A program made the position numbers and the translations under genes. From Cryobacterium algoricola (GTDB taxonomy: Bacteria > Actinomycetota > Actinomycetes > Actinomycetales > Microbacteriaceae), in NCBI RefSeq assembly GCF_004402485.1, contig NZ_SOFG01000011.1, positions 946,145 to 1,010,144 of the forward strand: a DNA stretch of 64,000 nt, given 5' to 3'. Of the stretch, positions 18,558 to 26,475 are shown piece after piece. Every line of letters starts with the position of its first letter. Position 1 is the first letter of the stretch. The notes under the pieces were generated by a model, which worked only from the letters and a program-made list of their open reading frames with translations, made no database searches and was not told where the DNA came from.

Positions 18558-18958
18558 AGCGCAACACCTGGCAGCGCGAGGCCGTGCGCACCGCCCTCAG
18601 CGACACCATCGGTTTCGTCAGCGTGCAGGGCCTGCACGGCAGGCTGCACGCGACGGGGTCCCCGATCGGGCTCGCGACGGTCTACCGCGCCCTCGCCGAT
18701 CTCGCGGGAGAAGGCGAAGCCGACTGCCTGCAGTCGCCGGACGGCGAAAGCCTCTACCGGGCGTGCAGCACGACCGACCACCACCACCACCTGATCTGCC
18801 GGCACTGCGGCCTCACCGTCGAAATCGAAGCGGATGCCGTCGAAACCTGGGCGAAGAACGTCGCCGCCGAGCACGGCTTCACCCAGGCCGCCCACGTCGT
18901 CGACGTGTTCGGCCTCTGCGCGGCGTGCACCGCGGCATCCGCCACCGCCACCCCCTGA
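18554..18958 (+). CDS. zur: Fur-family metal-responsive repressor, probably Zur
   Basis: This 134-residue Fur-family protein has an N-terminal winged helix (TWQREAVRTALSD... SPIGLATVYRALADLA) and a C-terminal dimer domain. The His cluster DHHHHLICRHCG gives a metal site and the first CxxC pair; LCAAC gives the second, together the structural zinc site. Co-transcription with a zinc/manganese importer behind a Zur-type box and proximity to zinc-independent ribosomal proteins favour Zur over Fur or a manganese sensor, but sequence alone does not prove which metal it senses. Confidence 0.85.
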   Translation: MKRNTWQREAVRTALSDTIGFVSVQGLHGRLHATGSPIGLATVYRALADLAGEGEADCLQSPDGESLYRACSTTDHHHHLICRHCGLTVEIEADAVETWAKNVAAEHGFTQAAHVVDVFGLCAACTAASATATP

Positions 18959-18979
18959 GCCGAGTCGCCCTGAGCCGAG

Positions 18980-19008
18980 TTGCGCGGCCAGCCGCCGACC
19001 CGTAGAGT
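18980..19008 (+). promoter_or_regulatory. Probable promoter of rpmB-rpmG-rpsN
   Basis: TTGCGC (18980-18985) and TAGAGT (19003-19008) are 17 bases apart. Transcription from here would give a 5' leader of about 135 bases before rpmB, including a small hairpin GAAGGGC-ATT-CGCCCTTC-like structure just before the ribosome binding site. No Zur-type box is visible in this region. Confidence 0.5.
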
Positions 19009-19149
19009 TAGCCGTTGCTGCGCATATCTGTGCGTGCACTGCCGGAACACGTCGGCTTCGCTTCCCGCACCTCAGGGAGTGGGACCACTGTGTTCGGCCG
19101 ACAAGAGATCTTGGGAAGGGCATTCGCCCTTCGGTATTGGAGGAGAACC

Positions 19150-19386
19150 ATGGCAGCAACCTGCCAGGTGACCGGAGCCGTTCCCGGCTTTGGACACAAC
19201 GTCTCGCACTCGCACCGACGCACCAAGCGTCGTTTCGACCCGAACGTACAGACCAAAAAGTACTACGTGCCTTCGCTGCGCCGTAACGTCACCCTGACCC
19301 TCTCGGTCAAGGGCATCAAGGTTATCGACGCTCGTGGCATTGAGTCGGTCGTCAAGGACCTGCTCGCCCGTGGGGAGAAAATCTAA
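19150..19386 (+). CDS. rpmB: Ribosomal protein bL28
   Basis: This 78-residue protein of the large subunit starts [20 protein letters not shown] and continues [14 protein letters not shown], the standard L28 N-terminus. It has a single Cys, so it lacks the four-Cys zinc ribbon. AGGAG lies at 19141-19145. Its TAA overlaps the L33 start. In actinobacteria, zinc-free L28/L33/S14 are often the Zur-controlled alternative set; here they sit next to zur but the visible promoter has no clear box, so they may be the only copies. Confidence 0.96.
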   Translation: MAATCQVTGAVPGFGHNVSHSHRRTKRRFDPNVQTKKYYVPSLRRNVTLTLSVKGIKVIDARGIESVVKDLLARGEKI

Positions 19387-19553
19387 TGGCCAAGCAGCAT
19401 GACGTTCGCCCGATCATCAAGCTCCGTTCGACGGCCGGCACCGGTTACACGTATGTGACCCGCAAGAACCGTCGTAACGACCCCGACCGTCTCGTACTCA
19501 AGAAGTACGACCCCGTAGTGCGCAAGCACGTTGACTTCCGAGAGGAGCGCTAA
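19386..19553 (+). CDS. rpmG: Ribosomal protein bL33, cysteine-free
   Basis: A 55-residue L33 starting [18 protein letters not shown] and ending KHVDFREER. It contains no Cys at all, so it is the zinc-independent form. Its ATG begins in the rpmB stop codon (TAATG), and its TAA lies four bases before rpsN. The tight spacing indicates one transcript for L28, L33 and S14. Confidence 0.96.
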   Translation: MAKQHDVRPIIKLRSTAGTGYTYVTRKNRRNDPDRLVLKKYDPVVRKHVDFREER

Positions 19554-19556
19554 CAC

Positions 19557-19862
19557 ATGGCCAAGAAGAGCAAGATCGCCCGTAACGAACAGCGCAAGAT
19601 CGTTGTTGCCCGTTACGCCGTCAAGCGCCTGGAACTGAAGAAGGCCCTCGTCGACGAGTCCGGTACGGACGAGTCGCGCGAGGCAGCCCGCCTCGGCCTC
19701 CAGAAGCTTCCCCGCAACGCTTCGCCGGTGCGCGTGCGCAACCGCGACGCCGTCGACGGTCGCCCCCGTGGCCACCTCTCCAAGTTCGGCATCTCGCGCG
19801 TGCGTTTCCGCGACATGGCGCACCGCGGCGAGCTGCCCGGCATCACCAAGTCCAGCTGGTAA
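19557..19862 (+). CDS. rpsN: Ribosomal protein uS14, zinc-independent form
   Basis: This 101-residue S14 ([21 protein letters not shown] ... [19 protein letters not shown]) is the long form without the two CxxC pairs of the zinc-binding 61-residue form. GAGAGGAG in the end of rpmG provides the ribosome binding site. It is the last gene of the L28-L33-S14 operon; a UUCG-loop hairpin follows 41 bases later. Confidence 0.96.
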   Translation: MAKKSKIARNEQRKIVVARYAVKRLELKKALVDESGTDESREAARLGLQKLPRNASPVRVRNRDAVDGRPRGHLSKFGISRVRFRDMAHRGELPGITKSSW

Positions 19863-19903
19863 CACCCGCTGAATCGCTCCGCTGAACTCCGGTTCCGCGA
19901 ATG

Positions 19904-19933
19904 AGGGGATGTCGACTTCGGTCGACATCCCCT
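19904..19933 (+). terminator. Terminator hairpin after rpsN
   Basis: A perfect 13-base stem (19904-19916 with 19921-19933) closed by a UUCG tetraloop, followed by TTCTG. Very stable; the T run is weak but position after the ribosomal operon fits termination. Confidence 0.75.
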
Positions 19934-20184
19934 TCTGCGTACCCGGGCGGATGTCTCGGCACGAGACCCCGGATTCCGTCCGGATTCCGCGCACAGCGGA
20001 AATGGTGCTCCCAGACGGGTAAAAAGCACCCCAAGATGCCGAAAAACGCCGGAAATACGCGGAAGTTCGCGGAACTCTGTTAGATTCAACCCGGTCCAAC
20101 CGACCAACGGAGGCGTCTTCTGGCGTCGCCCGCATTACCCGCATACCTGTTTTTTTACAGACGAAGGTCCGAGGAGGACACTCA
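19934..20184 (+). promoter_or_regulatory. hup: Intergenic region with probable HU gene promoter and leader
   Basis: About 250 bases with no credible gene. The sequence is less GC-rich than its surroundings. TGTTAGATT (20078-20086) looks like an extended -10 element without a good -35. From there the leader is about 95 bases and includes a seven-T run (20151-20157) and GAGGAGGA before the ATG at 20185. Confidence 0.4.
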
Positions 20185-20472
20185 ATGGCTGACAAGTCGC
20201 TGAACAAGACCGAGCTCGTTGCCAAGGTTGCCGCAGACTCTGGCCAGAGCCAGGTTGCCGTCGACAGCGTGCTCAACGCGTTCTTTGCCGCACTCGCCGA
20301 AACCGTCGCCAACGACGGCAAGGTCACCATCCCGGGCTGGCTCGGCGTCGAGCGCACCGCCACCGCGGCGCGCACCGGCCGTAACCCGCAGACGGGCGAG
20401 GAAATCGCCATCGCAGCCGGCCACCGCGTCAAGCTGACCGCCGGCAGCAAGCTGAAGGCCGCCGCCAAGTAA
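20185..20472 (+). CDS. hup: HU-family nucleoid DNA-binding protein
   Basis: This 95-residue HU protein begins MADKSLNKTELVAKVAADSG and contains the DNA-arm region GWLGVERTATAARTGRNPQTGEEIAIAAG, ending in a short lysine-rich tail KLKAAAK. The phrase RTGRNPQTGEEI is the family signature. It lacks the long Ala/Lys tail of mycobacterial HupB. It compacts DNA and affects supercoiling. It has its own promoter region and terminator, so it is monocistronic. Confidence 0.96.
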   Translation: MADKSLNKTELVAKVAADSGQSQVAVDSVLNAFFAALAETVANDGKVTIPGWLGVERTATAARTGRNPQTGEEIAIAAGHRVKLTAGSKLKAAAK

Positions 20473-20502
20473 CATCGGCACCCGTTCCACCAGCTTCATC
20501 CC

Positions 20503-20536
20503 GAGGAGGGCGTCGGCTTCGGCCGGCGCCCTCCTC
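20503..20536 (+). terminator. Terminator hairpin after hup
   Basis: A 15-base stem with one G-T pair (20503-20517 with 20522-20536) and a UUCG loop, followed by TGTGTCT. The same UUCG-loop design as the terminator after rpsN. Confidence 0.75.
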
Positions 20537-20599
20537 TGTGTCTGCTCCGCGGCATCCGCTCACGGCTCACCCACCCTGCTGGCCGGTTAAGCTGGAGCC

Positions 20600-22609
20600 G
20601 TGCCTCGTCTCGTGCGGATCTCCGGTCCTGCAGCCCTCCTCCTGGTGGCCGTGCTCTCGACACTGCTGGCCCTCGCCTACGGCGGCGGCGCCGCTGCGCA
20701 ACTGCTCGCCGACCCGGGGCCGCTCGTGCGCTGGGGACTCCCGGTCGCCAAGCTCCTGGTCAACCTCGGCGCCGCGGGCACGATCGGCGCCCTTGTGCTC
20801 GCGTGCTTCGCGCTGAGCCCCCGTGAGAGCGCGTACGGAGCCTCGCTCGACTTCGCTGCCGGGGCCGCGGCTCTCTTCACGGCCGCCGCCGCACTCACCG
20901 GGTTCCTGACCTTCCTGCAGGTGACGGATGTCCCGCTCGCCTTCGACGATCGCTTCAGCGCGACCGCCGGCCAGTTCTTCAGCCAGATCGAACTCGGCCA
21001 GGCCTGGCTCGCGACCACACTCATCGCCGCGGGCGTCACCGTGCTGTGCTTCGCGGTGCGCAGCCAGACCGGGCTCGTGTTCGTCACGGCGCTCGCGGTC
21101 GGCGCACTCGTACCGATGGCTCTCCAGGGCCACGCGGCGGGCAGCCAGGGCCACGATGTCGCGATCACGGCCCTCGGGCTGCACCTCGTGTTCGCGGCGA
21201 TCTGGCTCGGCGGGCTCCTGACGGTCATCGTGCTCCGCAGGCAGCTCGACGGCACGCGCATCAACGCCGTCATCGGCCGGTATTCGACGCTCGCCATCGT
21301 GAGCTTCGTCGTCGTCGCGGCCTCCGGTTACGTCAGCGCCGAGCTGCGCATCGGCAGCATCGACCGGCTTCTGACGCCGTACGGCATCCTCGTGCTCGTC
21401 AAGGTCGTCGCCCTCATCACGCTCGGCGGCTTCGGCGTGCTGCAGCGGCGGTTCCTCGTCGAGCGGATGCGCAGGGCCACGCTCGCCGGACCGGGCGCCG
21501 CCGGCCGCAGCGCGAGCGCCTGGTTCTGGTGGCTCGTGGTCGCCGAACTCGCGTTCATGGGACTCGCCTCGGGGGTCGCCGCGGCGCTCGCCCGCACCGC
21601 CACCCCGGTCGCCCAGATCGTGGCGACCCAGGTGCCCACCTCGACCCCCGCGCAGATCCTCACCGGAGAGCTGCTGCCTCCGGAACTCACCTTCGCCCGC
21701 TACTTCACCGAGTGGAACTTCGACCTCGCCTGGGTGCTGTTCTGCGCCTTCGGGATCTTCTTCTACATCGCGGGCGTCTACCGCCTCCACAAGCGCGGCG
21801 ACTCCTGGCCGATTTACCGGACGGTGTCCTGGGTGGTCGGCATGCTCATCCTCTTCTACATCACCAACGGCGGCGCCAACCTGTACGCGAAGTACCTGTT
21901 CTCCTCGCACATGCTGATGCACATGGCACTCACCATGCTCGTACCGGTCTTCCTCGTGCCCGGCGCCCCGATCACCCTCGCGGCCCGGGCGATCCACAAG
22001 CGCACCGACGAGAGCCGCGGCGCCCGCGAATGGATCCTCCTCGCGGTGCACTCCCGCTACGCCGGCGTTCTGACGAACCCGCTCGTCGCCGCGGTGCTCT
22101 GGGCCGGGTCGCTCTGGGTGTTCTACTACTCGAACCTGTTCAGCTGGGCGACGACCGACCACATCGGCCACGAGTGGATGGTCGTGCACTTCCTGATCAC
22201 CGGGTACCTGTTCGTGCAGTCCCTGATCGGCATCGACCCGGTGCCGTATCGGCTGCCGTACGCCTTCCGGCTGCTGCTGCTGCTCGGCACGATGGCGTTC
22301 CACGCTTTCTTCGGGGTCGCCCTGATGACCGGGACGGGCCTGCTCCTCGCCGACTGGTACGGCGCGATGGGCCGCACCTGGGGGGTCAGCGCGATCGCCG
22401 ATCAGCAGCTGGGCGGCGGGATCGCCTGGAGCGTCGGCGAGATCCCGACGATCGCGCTCGCGATCGCCGTCGCGATCCAGTGGTCCCGCAGTGACGAGAA
22501 GGAGACCCGGCGCAAGGACCGCAACGCCGACCGGACCGGCGAGGCCGAACTCAACCGTTACAACGCTCAGCTCGAGCGGCTCGCCTCGCGCGACACCCGC
22601 CGGCCGTAG
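20600..22609 (+). CDS. CopD-domain / CtaG (caa3-oxidase assembly) fusion membrane protein
   Basis: This 669-residue protein has an N-terminal membrane half with CopD-like features (GHAAGSQGHDVAITALGLHLVFAAIWLGGL, RYSTLAIVSFVVVAASG) and a C-terminal CtaG-like half (LYAKYLFSSHMLMHMALTMLVPVFLVPGAP, HIGHEWMVVHFLITGYLF). Conserved His residues in both halves suit copper handling for cytochrome oxidase maturation. The long form is widespread in actinobacteria. The GTG start follows the hup terminator by about 60 bases. No oxidase subunit genes are adjacent. Confidence 0.85.
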   Translation: MPRLVRISGPAALLLVAVLSTLLALAYGGGAAAQLLADPGPLVRWGLPVAKLLVNLGAAGTIGALVLACFALSPRESAYGASLDFAAGAAALFTAAAALTGFLTFLQVTDVPLAFDDRFSATAGQFFSQIELGQAWLATTLIAAGVTVLCFAVRSQTGLVFVTALAVGALVPMALQGHAAGSQGHDVAITALGLHLVFAAIWLGGLLTVIVLRRQLDGTRINAVIGRYSTLAIVSFVVVAASGYVSAELRIGSIDRLLTPYGILVLVKVVALITLGGFGVLQRRFLVERMRRATLAGPGAAGRSASAWFWWLVVAELAFMGLASGVAAALARTATPVAQIVATQVPTSTPAQILTGELLPPELTFARYFTEWNFDLAWVLFCAFGIFFYIAGVYRLHKRGDSWPIYRTVSWVVGMLILFYITNGGANLYAKYLFSSHMLMHMALTMLVPVFLVPGAPITLAARAIHKRTDESRGAREWILLAVHSRYAGVLTNPLVAAVLWAGSLWVFYYSNLFSWATTDHIGHEWMVVHFLITGYLFVQSLIGIDPVPYRLPYAFRLLLLLGTMAFHAFFGVALMTGTGLLLADWYGAMGRTWGVSAIADQQLGGGIAWSVGEIPTIALAIAVAIQWSRSDEKETRRKDRNADRTGEAELNRYNAQLERLASRDTRRP

Positions 22610-22625
22610 GCCCGGGCGGGGCGGG

Positions 22626-23714
22626 TCAGCGGAGCTGGATCGCGAGCGACCCGTCGGCCCCGACGACGACCTGGATCGAGACCGCGAACGGCACGTCCTC
22701 GTCCCGGGTGCTGAGGTCTCCGTCGAAGAGCGACTGGACGGCGACCTTGATGTGCGCCCGGCCGGCCGTCGCCGGCATGTCGAAGGCGGTGTCCCCTGCG
22801 GCGAGCGTCACGGCGGGGTATTCGGCGATCGACCAGGCCGGCACCGACTTGACCCGGTCGTTGATCTCGATCCCGAACGGGCAGTCCGAGGGCTGCAGCA
22901 CCGTCTGCGTCGCGCAGCTGTCGAGGAAGGTGTTGAGCTCCGACTGGACCTGCCCGACGAAGGACGCGTTCGGTTCGGCGTCGACCGAGACATCCGTCGC
23001 CCCGGACTGGGTCACGGGAACCGACTGCGGCGCCGCGCTCAGCAGGGCGGACTCGTGCGCGATCGTGTACCGGGCCGGCGCGAACGCGAGGTACGCGGCC
23101 TGGTTCGAGAACGTCACCGGGGCGTCGGCAGCCGCGTGCGCGCGGGTGTCGAGGGTGAGGCCGTTGACCGAGAAGCTCGCCTCGTGCAGCACCGTGACGC
23201 CGAGCACCGCGAGCGGGCTGGTGTCGAAGCGCCACGAGTCGAAGACGGCCGCGTATGTCCCGGCCCTGGCCACCCGGAATTCCATCGTCTCCGGCGCCCC
23301 GTCGAGGTCGAAGGCGTAGATCACGGTGTGCACCTCGGCGGTGCCGGTGCTTGCCTGTGGGCCGGAGCCCGGGCTGCCCTGCGTAACAGTGTCGCTGACG
23401 AGCCTGATCGCGGTGATCGAGCTGAGCACGGATGCCCGAAGCAGGGTGTTCGGAAGATCCGTCGGCAGTCCCGCAGCGGTCAGCTCTGCCGCGGTCGGGG
23501 TCACCCCCGGCAGGCTCAGCGCGCTCACGGTGTCGTGCCCGGCCAGGGCGTCGAGGTACTGGCGCACGAACCCGCCCGCGCTGTACACCTCGCGGTTGAG
23601 CGAGCCGATCGCCGCGACGAGCGCGGCGACGAGCAGGACGGCAACCAGGACGACGGCGACGAGGGTTCGGCCCCGGTCGCGCAGGGCCGTACGGTCGCGG
23701 TTGCTCACGTCCAC
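22626..23714 (-). CDS. Membrane-anchored exported protein of unknown function
   Basis: This 362-residue protein has a short charged N-terminus, one hydrophobic helix (about residues 18-37) and a large outside domain rich in Ala, Thr and beta-prone segments. Two Cys (SCATQTVLQPSDCPFG) could form a disulfide. I do not recognise a characterised family; the type I (N-in) anchor and lack of a lipobox suggest an extracytoplasmic, membrane-tethered role. GTG 23714 and GTG 23708 are both possible starts. It converges with the CopD-CtaG gene, 16 bases apart. Confidence 0.75.
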   Translation of the reverse strand: MDVSNRDRTALRDRGRTLVAVVLVAVLLVAALVAAIGSLNREVYSAGGFVRQYLDALAGHDTVSALSLPGVTPTAAELTAAGLPTDLPNTLLRASVLSSITAIRLVSDTVTQGSPGSGPQASTGTAEVHTVIYAFDLDGAPETMEFRVARAGTYAAVFDSWRFDTSPLAVLGVTVLHEASFSVNGLTLDTRAHAAADAPVTFSNQAAYLAFAPARYTIAHESALLSAAPQSVPVTQSGATDVSVDAEPNASFVGQVQSELNTFLDSCATQTVLQPSDCPFGIEINDRVKSVPAWSIAEYPAVTLAAGDTAFDMPATAGRAHIKVAVQSLFDGDLSTRDEDVPFAVSIQVVVGADGSLAIQLR

Positions 23715-23746
23715 ATTCTACGGGCGCGATTCTCCGCACGCGGCCG

Positions 23747-23794
23747 GTGGGTGACGGCGTGGGCGACGGCGTGGGCGACGGCGTGGGCGAGCGC
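23747..23794. repeat. Four-copy 12-base tandem repeat
   Basis: The unit GGCGTGGGCGAC occurs in about four tandem copies, the first (GGTGGGTGAC) and last (ending GAG) degenerate, in the gap between the exported protein and the helicase gene. It is a small minisatellite, possibly variable between strains. It lies about 100 bases upstream of the helicase start. Confidence 0.8.
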
Positions 23795-23896
23795 GGGTCG
23801 CGAGCGGCGTTGTCCACGGATGCCCGGCATCCACCATCGGTACCCGCGCGGGCGGATACAGTGGAATGTTCCCACCATTCCTACTGAAAGCGACCC

Positions 23897-25189
23897 GTGT
23901 CCCCGATTTCGTTGTCGCGTGAGCAGGCCGAGGTCTACCAGGCCATCGAGAACACGCGCCAGAATGTCTTCGTCACCGGGCGCGCGGGCACCGGCAAGTC
24001 GACGCTCCTGAACCACCTGTCGTGGAACACCAGCAAGCAGATCGTGATCGCGGCACCGACCGGGGTCGCCGCGCTCAACGTGGGCGGGCAGACGATCCAT
24101 TCGCTGTTCCGGCTGCCGATCGGGGTCATCGCCGACCACGCGATCGACCAGAACGACCAGGTCAAGAAGCTGCTCAACACGATCGACACCGTCGTGATCG
24201 ACGAGGTCTCGATGGTCAACGCCGACCTGATGGACGCGATCGACCGCAGCCTCCGGCAGGCCAGGCAGCGCCCGAACGACAGCTTCGGCGGCGTGCAGAT
24301 CGTCTTGTTCGGCGACCCGTACCAGCTCGCACCCGTGCCCGGCGATTCCGACGAGCGGGCGTACTTCAGCGACACCTACCGGTCGATGTGGTTCTTCGAC
24401 GCGAAGGTCTGGAAGGGCGCCGAGCTGCGCATCTTCGAGCTGACCGAGGTACACCGGCAGCGGGATGCCGACTTCCGGCACATGCTGAACGCCGTGCGCT
24501 ACGGACAGGTCACCGCCGAGATCGGCGGAGCGCTCAACGCGGCGGGCGCCCGCACCCCGCCGAAGGACGGCGTGATCACGCTCGCGACCCGCAACGACGC
24601 GGTCAACCGGATCAACGCGGCGGCGCTCAAGCGGCTTCCGGGCAAGGCGCTCACCGCGAAGGCGGAGGTCACCGGGGATTTCGGCGGCCGCACGTATCCG
24701 GCGGACGCGGTGCTCGAGCTCAAGGTGGGCGCCCAGGTGATGTTCCTGCGCAACGACTCCCCGCTCGACGGCGGCCCGCGCTGGGTCAACGGCAGCATCG
24801 GCACGGTCACGAAGGTGAATTCGACCGTCTTCGTCGAGATCGACGGCACGACGCACGAGGTCGAGCCGGCGGTGTGGGAGAAGTACAAGTACAGCTACAA
24901 CCAGGCGACGAAGAAGCTCAGCAGGGATGTCGTCGCCGAATTCACCCAGTTCCCGCTGCGCCTGGCCTGGGCGGTCACGATCCACAAGTCCCAGGGCGCG
25001 ACCTACGAACGTGCGATCGTCGACCTCGGCACCCGGGTCTTCAGCCCCGGCCAGACCTACGTGGCGCTCAGCCGGCTGACCGGCCTCGACGGCCTCTACC
25101 TCACCCGGCCGCTGCGCCCGAGCGACATCATCGTCGACGAGGACGTCCGGCGCTTCATGGGCAGTCAGGGCGCCCTCCCCGCCTCCTGA
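23897..25189 (+). CDS. Pif1/RecD-like superfamily 1B helicase
   Basis: This 430-residue ATPase has the SF1B helicase motifs in order: Walker A GRAGTGKSTLL (residues about 30-40), motif Ia IAAPTGVAALNVGGQTIHSLF, Walker B VVIDEVSMVNADLMD, motif III FGDPYQLAPV, and the C-terminal motifs VTIHKSQGATYERAIVDLG and YVALSRLTGLDGLYLTRPL. The TIHS-F and DEVSMV phrases point to the Pif1-like branch, whose members act on replication or recombination intermediates and G-quadruplexes. The gene stands alone with its own upstream gap. Confidence 0.88.
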   Translation: MSPISLSREQAEVYQAIENTRQNVFVTGRAGTGKSTLLNHLSWNTSKQIVIAAPTGVAALNVGGQTIHSLFRLPIGVIADHAIDQNDQVKKLLNTIDTVVIDEVSMVNADLMDAIDRSLRQARQRPNDSFGGVQIVLFGDPYQLAPVPGDSDERAYFSDTYRSMWFFDAKVWKGAELRIFELTEVHRQRDADFRHMLNAVRYGQVTAEIGGALNAAGARTPPKDGVITLATRNDAVNRINAAALKRLPGKALTAKAEVTGDFGGRTYPADAVLELKVGAQVMFLRNDSPLDGGPRWVNGSIGTVTKVNSTVFVEIDGTTHEVEPAVWEKYKYSYNQATKKLSRDVVAEFTQFPLRLAWAVTIHKSQGATYERAIVDLGTRVFSPGQTYVALSRLTGLDGLYLTRPLRPSDIIVDEDVRRFMGSQGALPAS

Positions 25190-25250
25190 CCGGGCCCGCA
25201 GTCCCCGCTTCTCCAGCGGATGCCTGGGCCCGCCGCCCGGGGACCGCCGG

Positions 25251-25931
25251 CTAGTGGTGGTGGCCGGCCGGGGTCCCGGGGGTCGGGGCCGCGGGAAGAC
25301 CGTGCGAGCCGTGCGGGACGGCGTGCGCGCCGGCATCCGTCGCGGCAAGCGCCGGAGTGGTGAGCCCGGACACGACGAGGGCCGCGAGCGTGAGCGCCGC
25401 GAGGAAGCGCCACCCGCCCGCGGCCTCACCCGCGGCCTCACCCGCGGAGGACTGTGCCGAATTCAGGAGTTGGCGCCCCATTCGGGGTGATTCGGGGTGA
25501 TTCGGGCCGAATTCGGCCTGAACTCCTGAAGTGTGAACGCGCTCGGTGGCGGTGGAGGTGGCGGGGTTGGTGGCGCGGCGGGTGCGGCGTAGGGCGAGTG
25601 CGAGGGAGCCGGCCAGGAAGAGGTCGAAGAGGGTGGCGGTCGCCATCGGCTGGAGCGGGAGACCGGTCGCGGCGGCGGGCACGCCGAGGCCGCTGCCGAG
25701 GGTCGCGACGGCGCCCCACACGAGGACGGGGATCAGGGCTCCGAAGAGCGCTGCCCCGGGGGCGAGTGCCCGCCCCCGGACCAGCGTTACAGCGCCCCAG
25801 CCGAGTTCGGCGGCGCCGAACCCGACCAGGGTGATCATGAGGAGCACCGGGGCGCTCGCACCCACGGCGAGGTGGATCGTTCCCGCGCCGATGGCGGCAA
25901 AGGAAAGCCAGAGGCGGCTGATCGGGGTCAT
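25251..25931 (-). CDS. Hypothetical membrane protein with His-rich C-terminus and an in-frame palindromic repeat
   Basis: This 226-residue protein has four N-terminal hydrophobic helices, a hydrophilic linker, then a fifth helix (FLAALTLAALVVSGLTTPALA) and a His-rich tail ending GTPAGHHH. The linker (about residues 132-159) is encoded by palindromic element A copy 2, which looks inserted in frame. ATG 25931 has AGGAGC seven bases upstream; the longer frame is not credible. Function unknown; the His tail may bind metal. It lies downstream of the DUF4383 gene on the same strand. Confidence 0.65.
   Translation of the reverse strand: MTPISRLWLSFAAIGAGTIHLAVGASAPVLLMITLVGFGAAELGWGAVTLVRGRALAPGAALFGALIPVLVWGAVATLGSGLGVPAAATGLPLQPMATATLFDLFLAGSLALALRRTRRATNPATSTATERVHTSGVQAEFGPNHPESPRMGRQLLNSAQSSAGEAAGEAAGGWRFLAALTLAALVVSGLTTPALAATDAGAHAVPHGSHGLPAAPTPGTPAGHHH
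25453..25538. repeat. Palindromic element A, copy 2, inside a coding sequence
   Basis: TGTGCCGAATTCAGGAGTT (25453-25471) matches 18 of 19 bases of copy 1. It is followed by two tandem TTCGGGGTGA units (25481-25500), a GGCCGAATTCGGCC palindrome (25505-25518) and AACTCCTGAA, the partial opposite arm. The element lies within the gene at 25251-25931 without breaking its frame. Confidence 0.7.
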
Positions 25932-25977
25932 CGAAGCTCCTGTTCGTGGGTGGGGGTGCTGGTGCTGCGGGGCCGGG

Positions 25978-26391
25978 TCAGGCGATCGCGGAGTTGTTCC
26001 GGACGACCTTGTCGGTGGCGAGGCCGGCCCCGAGCAGCACGATCGCGCTCGCGAGGTGCAGGAAGTGGTCTGGCGTGTTGAGCGCGAGGATGTTGAGCTC
26101 AGAGCCCGCGATGAAGAACCCGACGATGCCGAGAAGTAGGTAGACCGCACCGATGGTGGTGTTGACCGACTTGGCCGCGACGACGCTCGAGAGGCCGGCG
26201 ATCAGCAGGGCGGCGCCGATCAGCAGGTGGGCGACGTTGTGCAGCGGGTTGACCGCGAAGAGGCCGAGCAGGAGCCCGCCCTGGGTGGCGATGAAGCTGA
26301 CGCCGCCCGTGACGGCGAAGCCGAGCAGGCCGACGAGCAGGTAGACGGCCCCGAAGACGGTGGCGACGAGGCGGTTCGGTGAAGTGCGCAT
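25978..26391 (-). CDS. DUF4383-like four-helix membrane protein
   Basis: This 137-residue protein has four helices. The pattern NRLVATVFGAVYLLVGLLGF, then NPLHNVAHLLIGAALLIAG, then TTIGAVYLLLGIVGFF and DHFLHLASAIVLLGAGLA, with conserved N-x-x-H-N-x-x-H and D-H-F-L-H residues, matches the DUF4383 family common in actinobacteria. Function is unknown. AGGAGGAAC lies just upstream of ATG 26391. It is transcribed toward the hypothetical membrane protein at 25251-25931 and probably forms an operon with it. Confidence 0.8.
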   Translation of the reverse strand: MRTSPNRLVATVFGAVYLLVGLLGFAVTGGVSFIATQGGLLLGLFAVNPLHNVAHLLIGAALLIAGLSSVVAAKSVNTTIGAVYLLLGIVGFFIAGSELNILALNTPDHFLHLASAIVLLGAGLATDKVVRNNSAIA

Positions 26392-26475
26392 GAGAGTTCC
26401 TCCTGGTAGAGACCGCTGGGGTGCGGTTGCCAGTAATTCGGAGTGAAGCTCACAGCGGATTGGTAGGCTCGCGGC

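Noticed and set aside
23747..23794. Possible CRISPR array
   Set aside because: The units are 12 bases in direct tandem without spacers; no cas genes are nearby.
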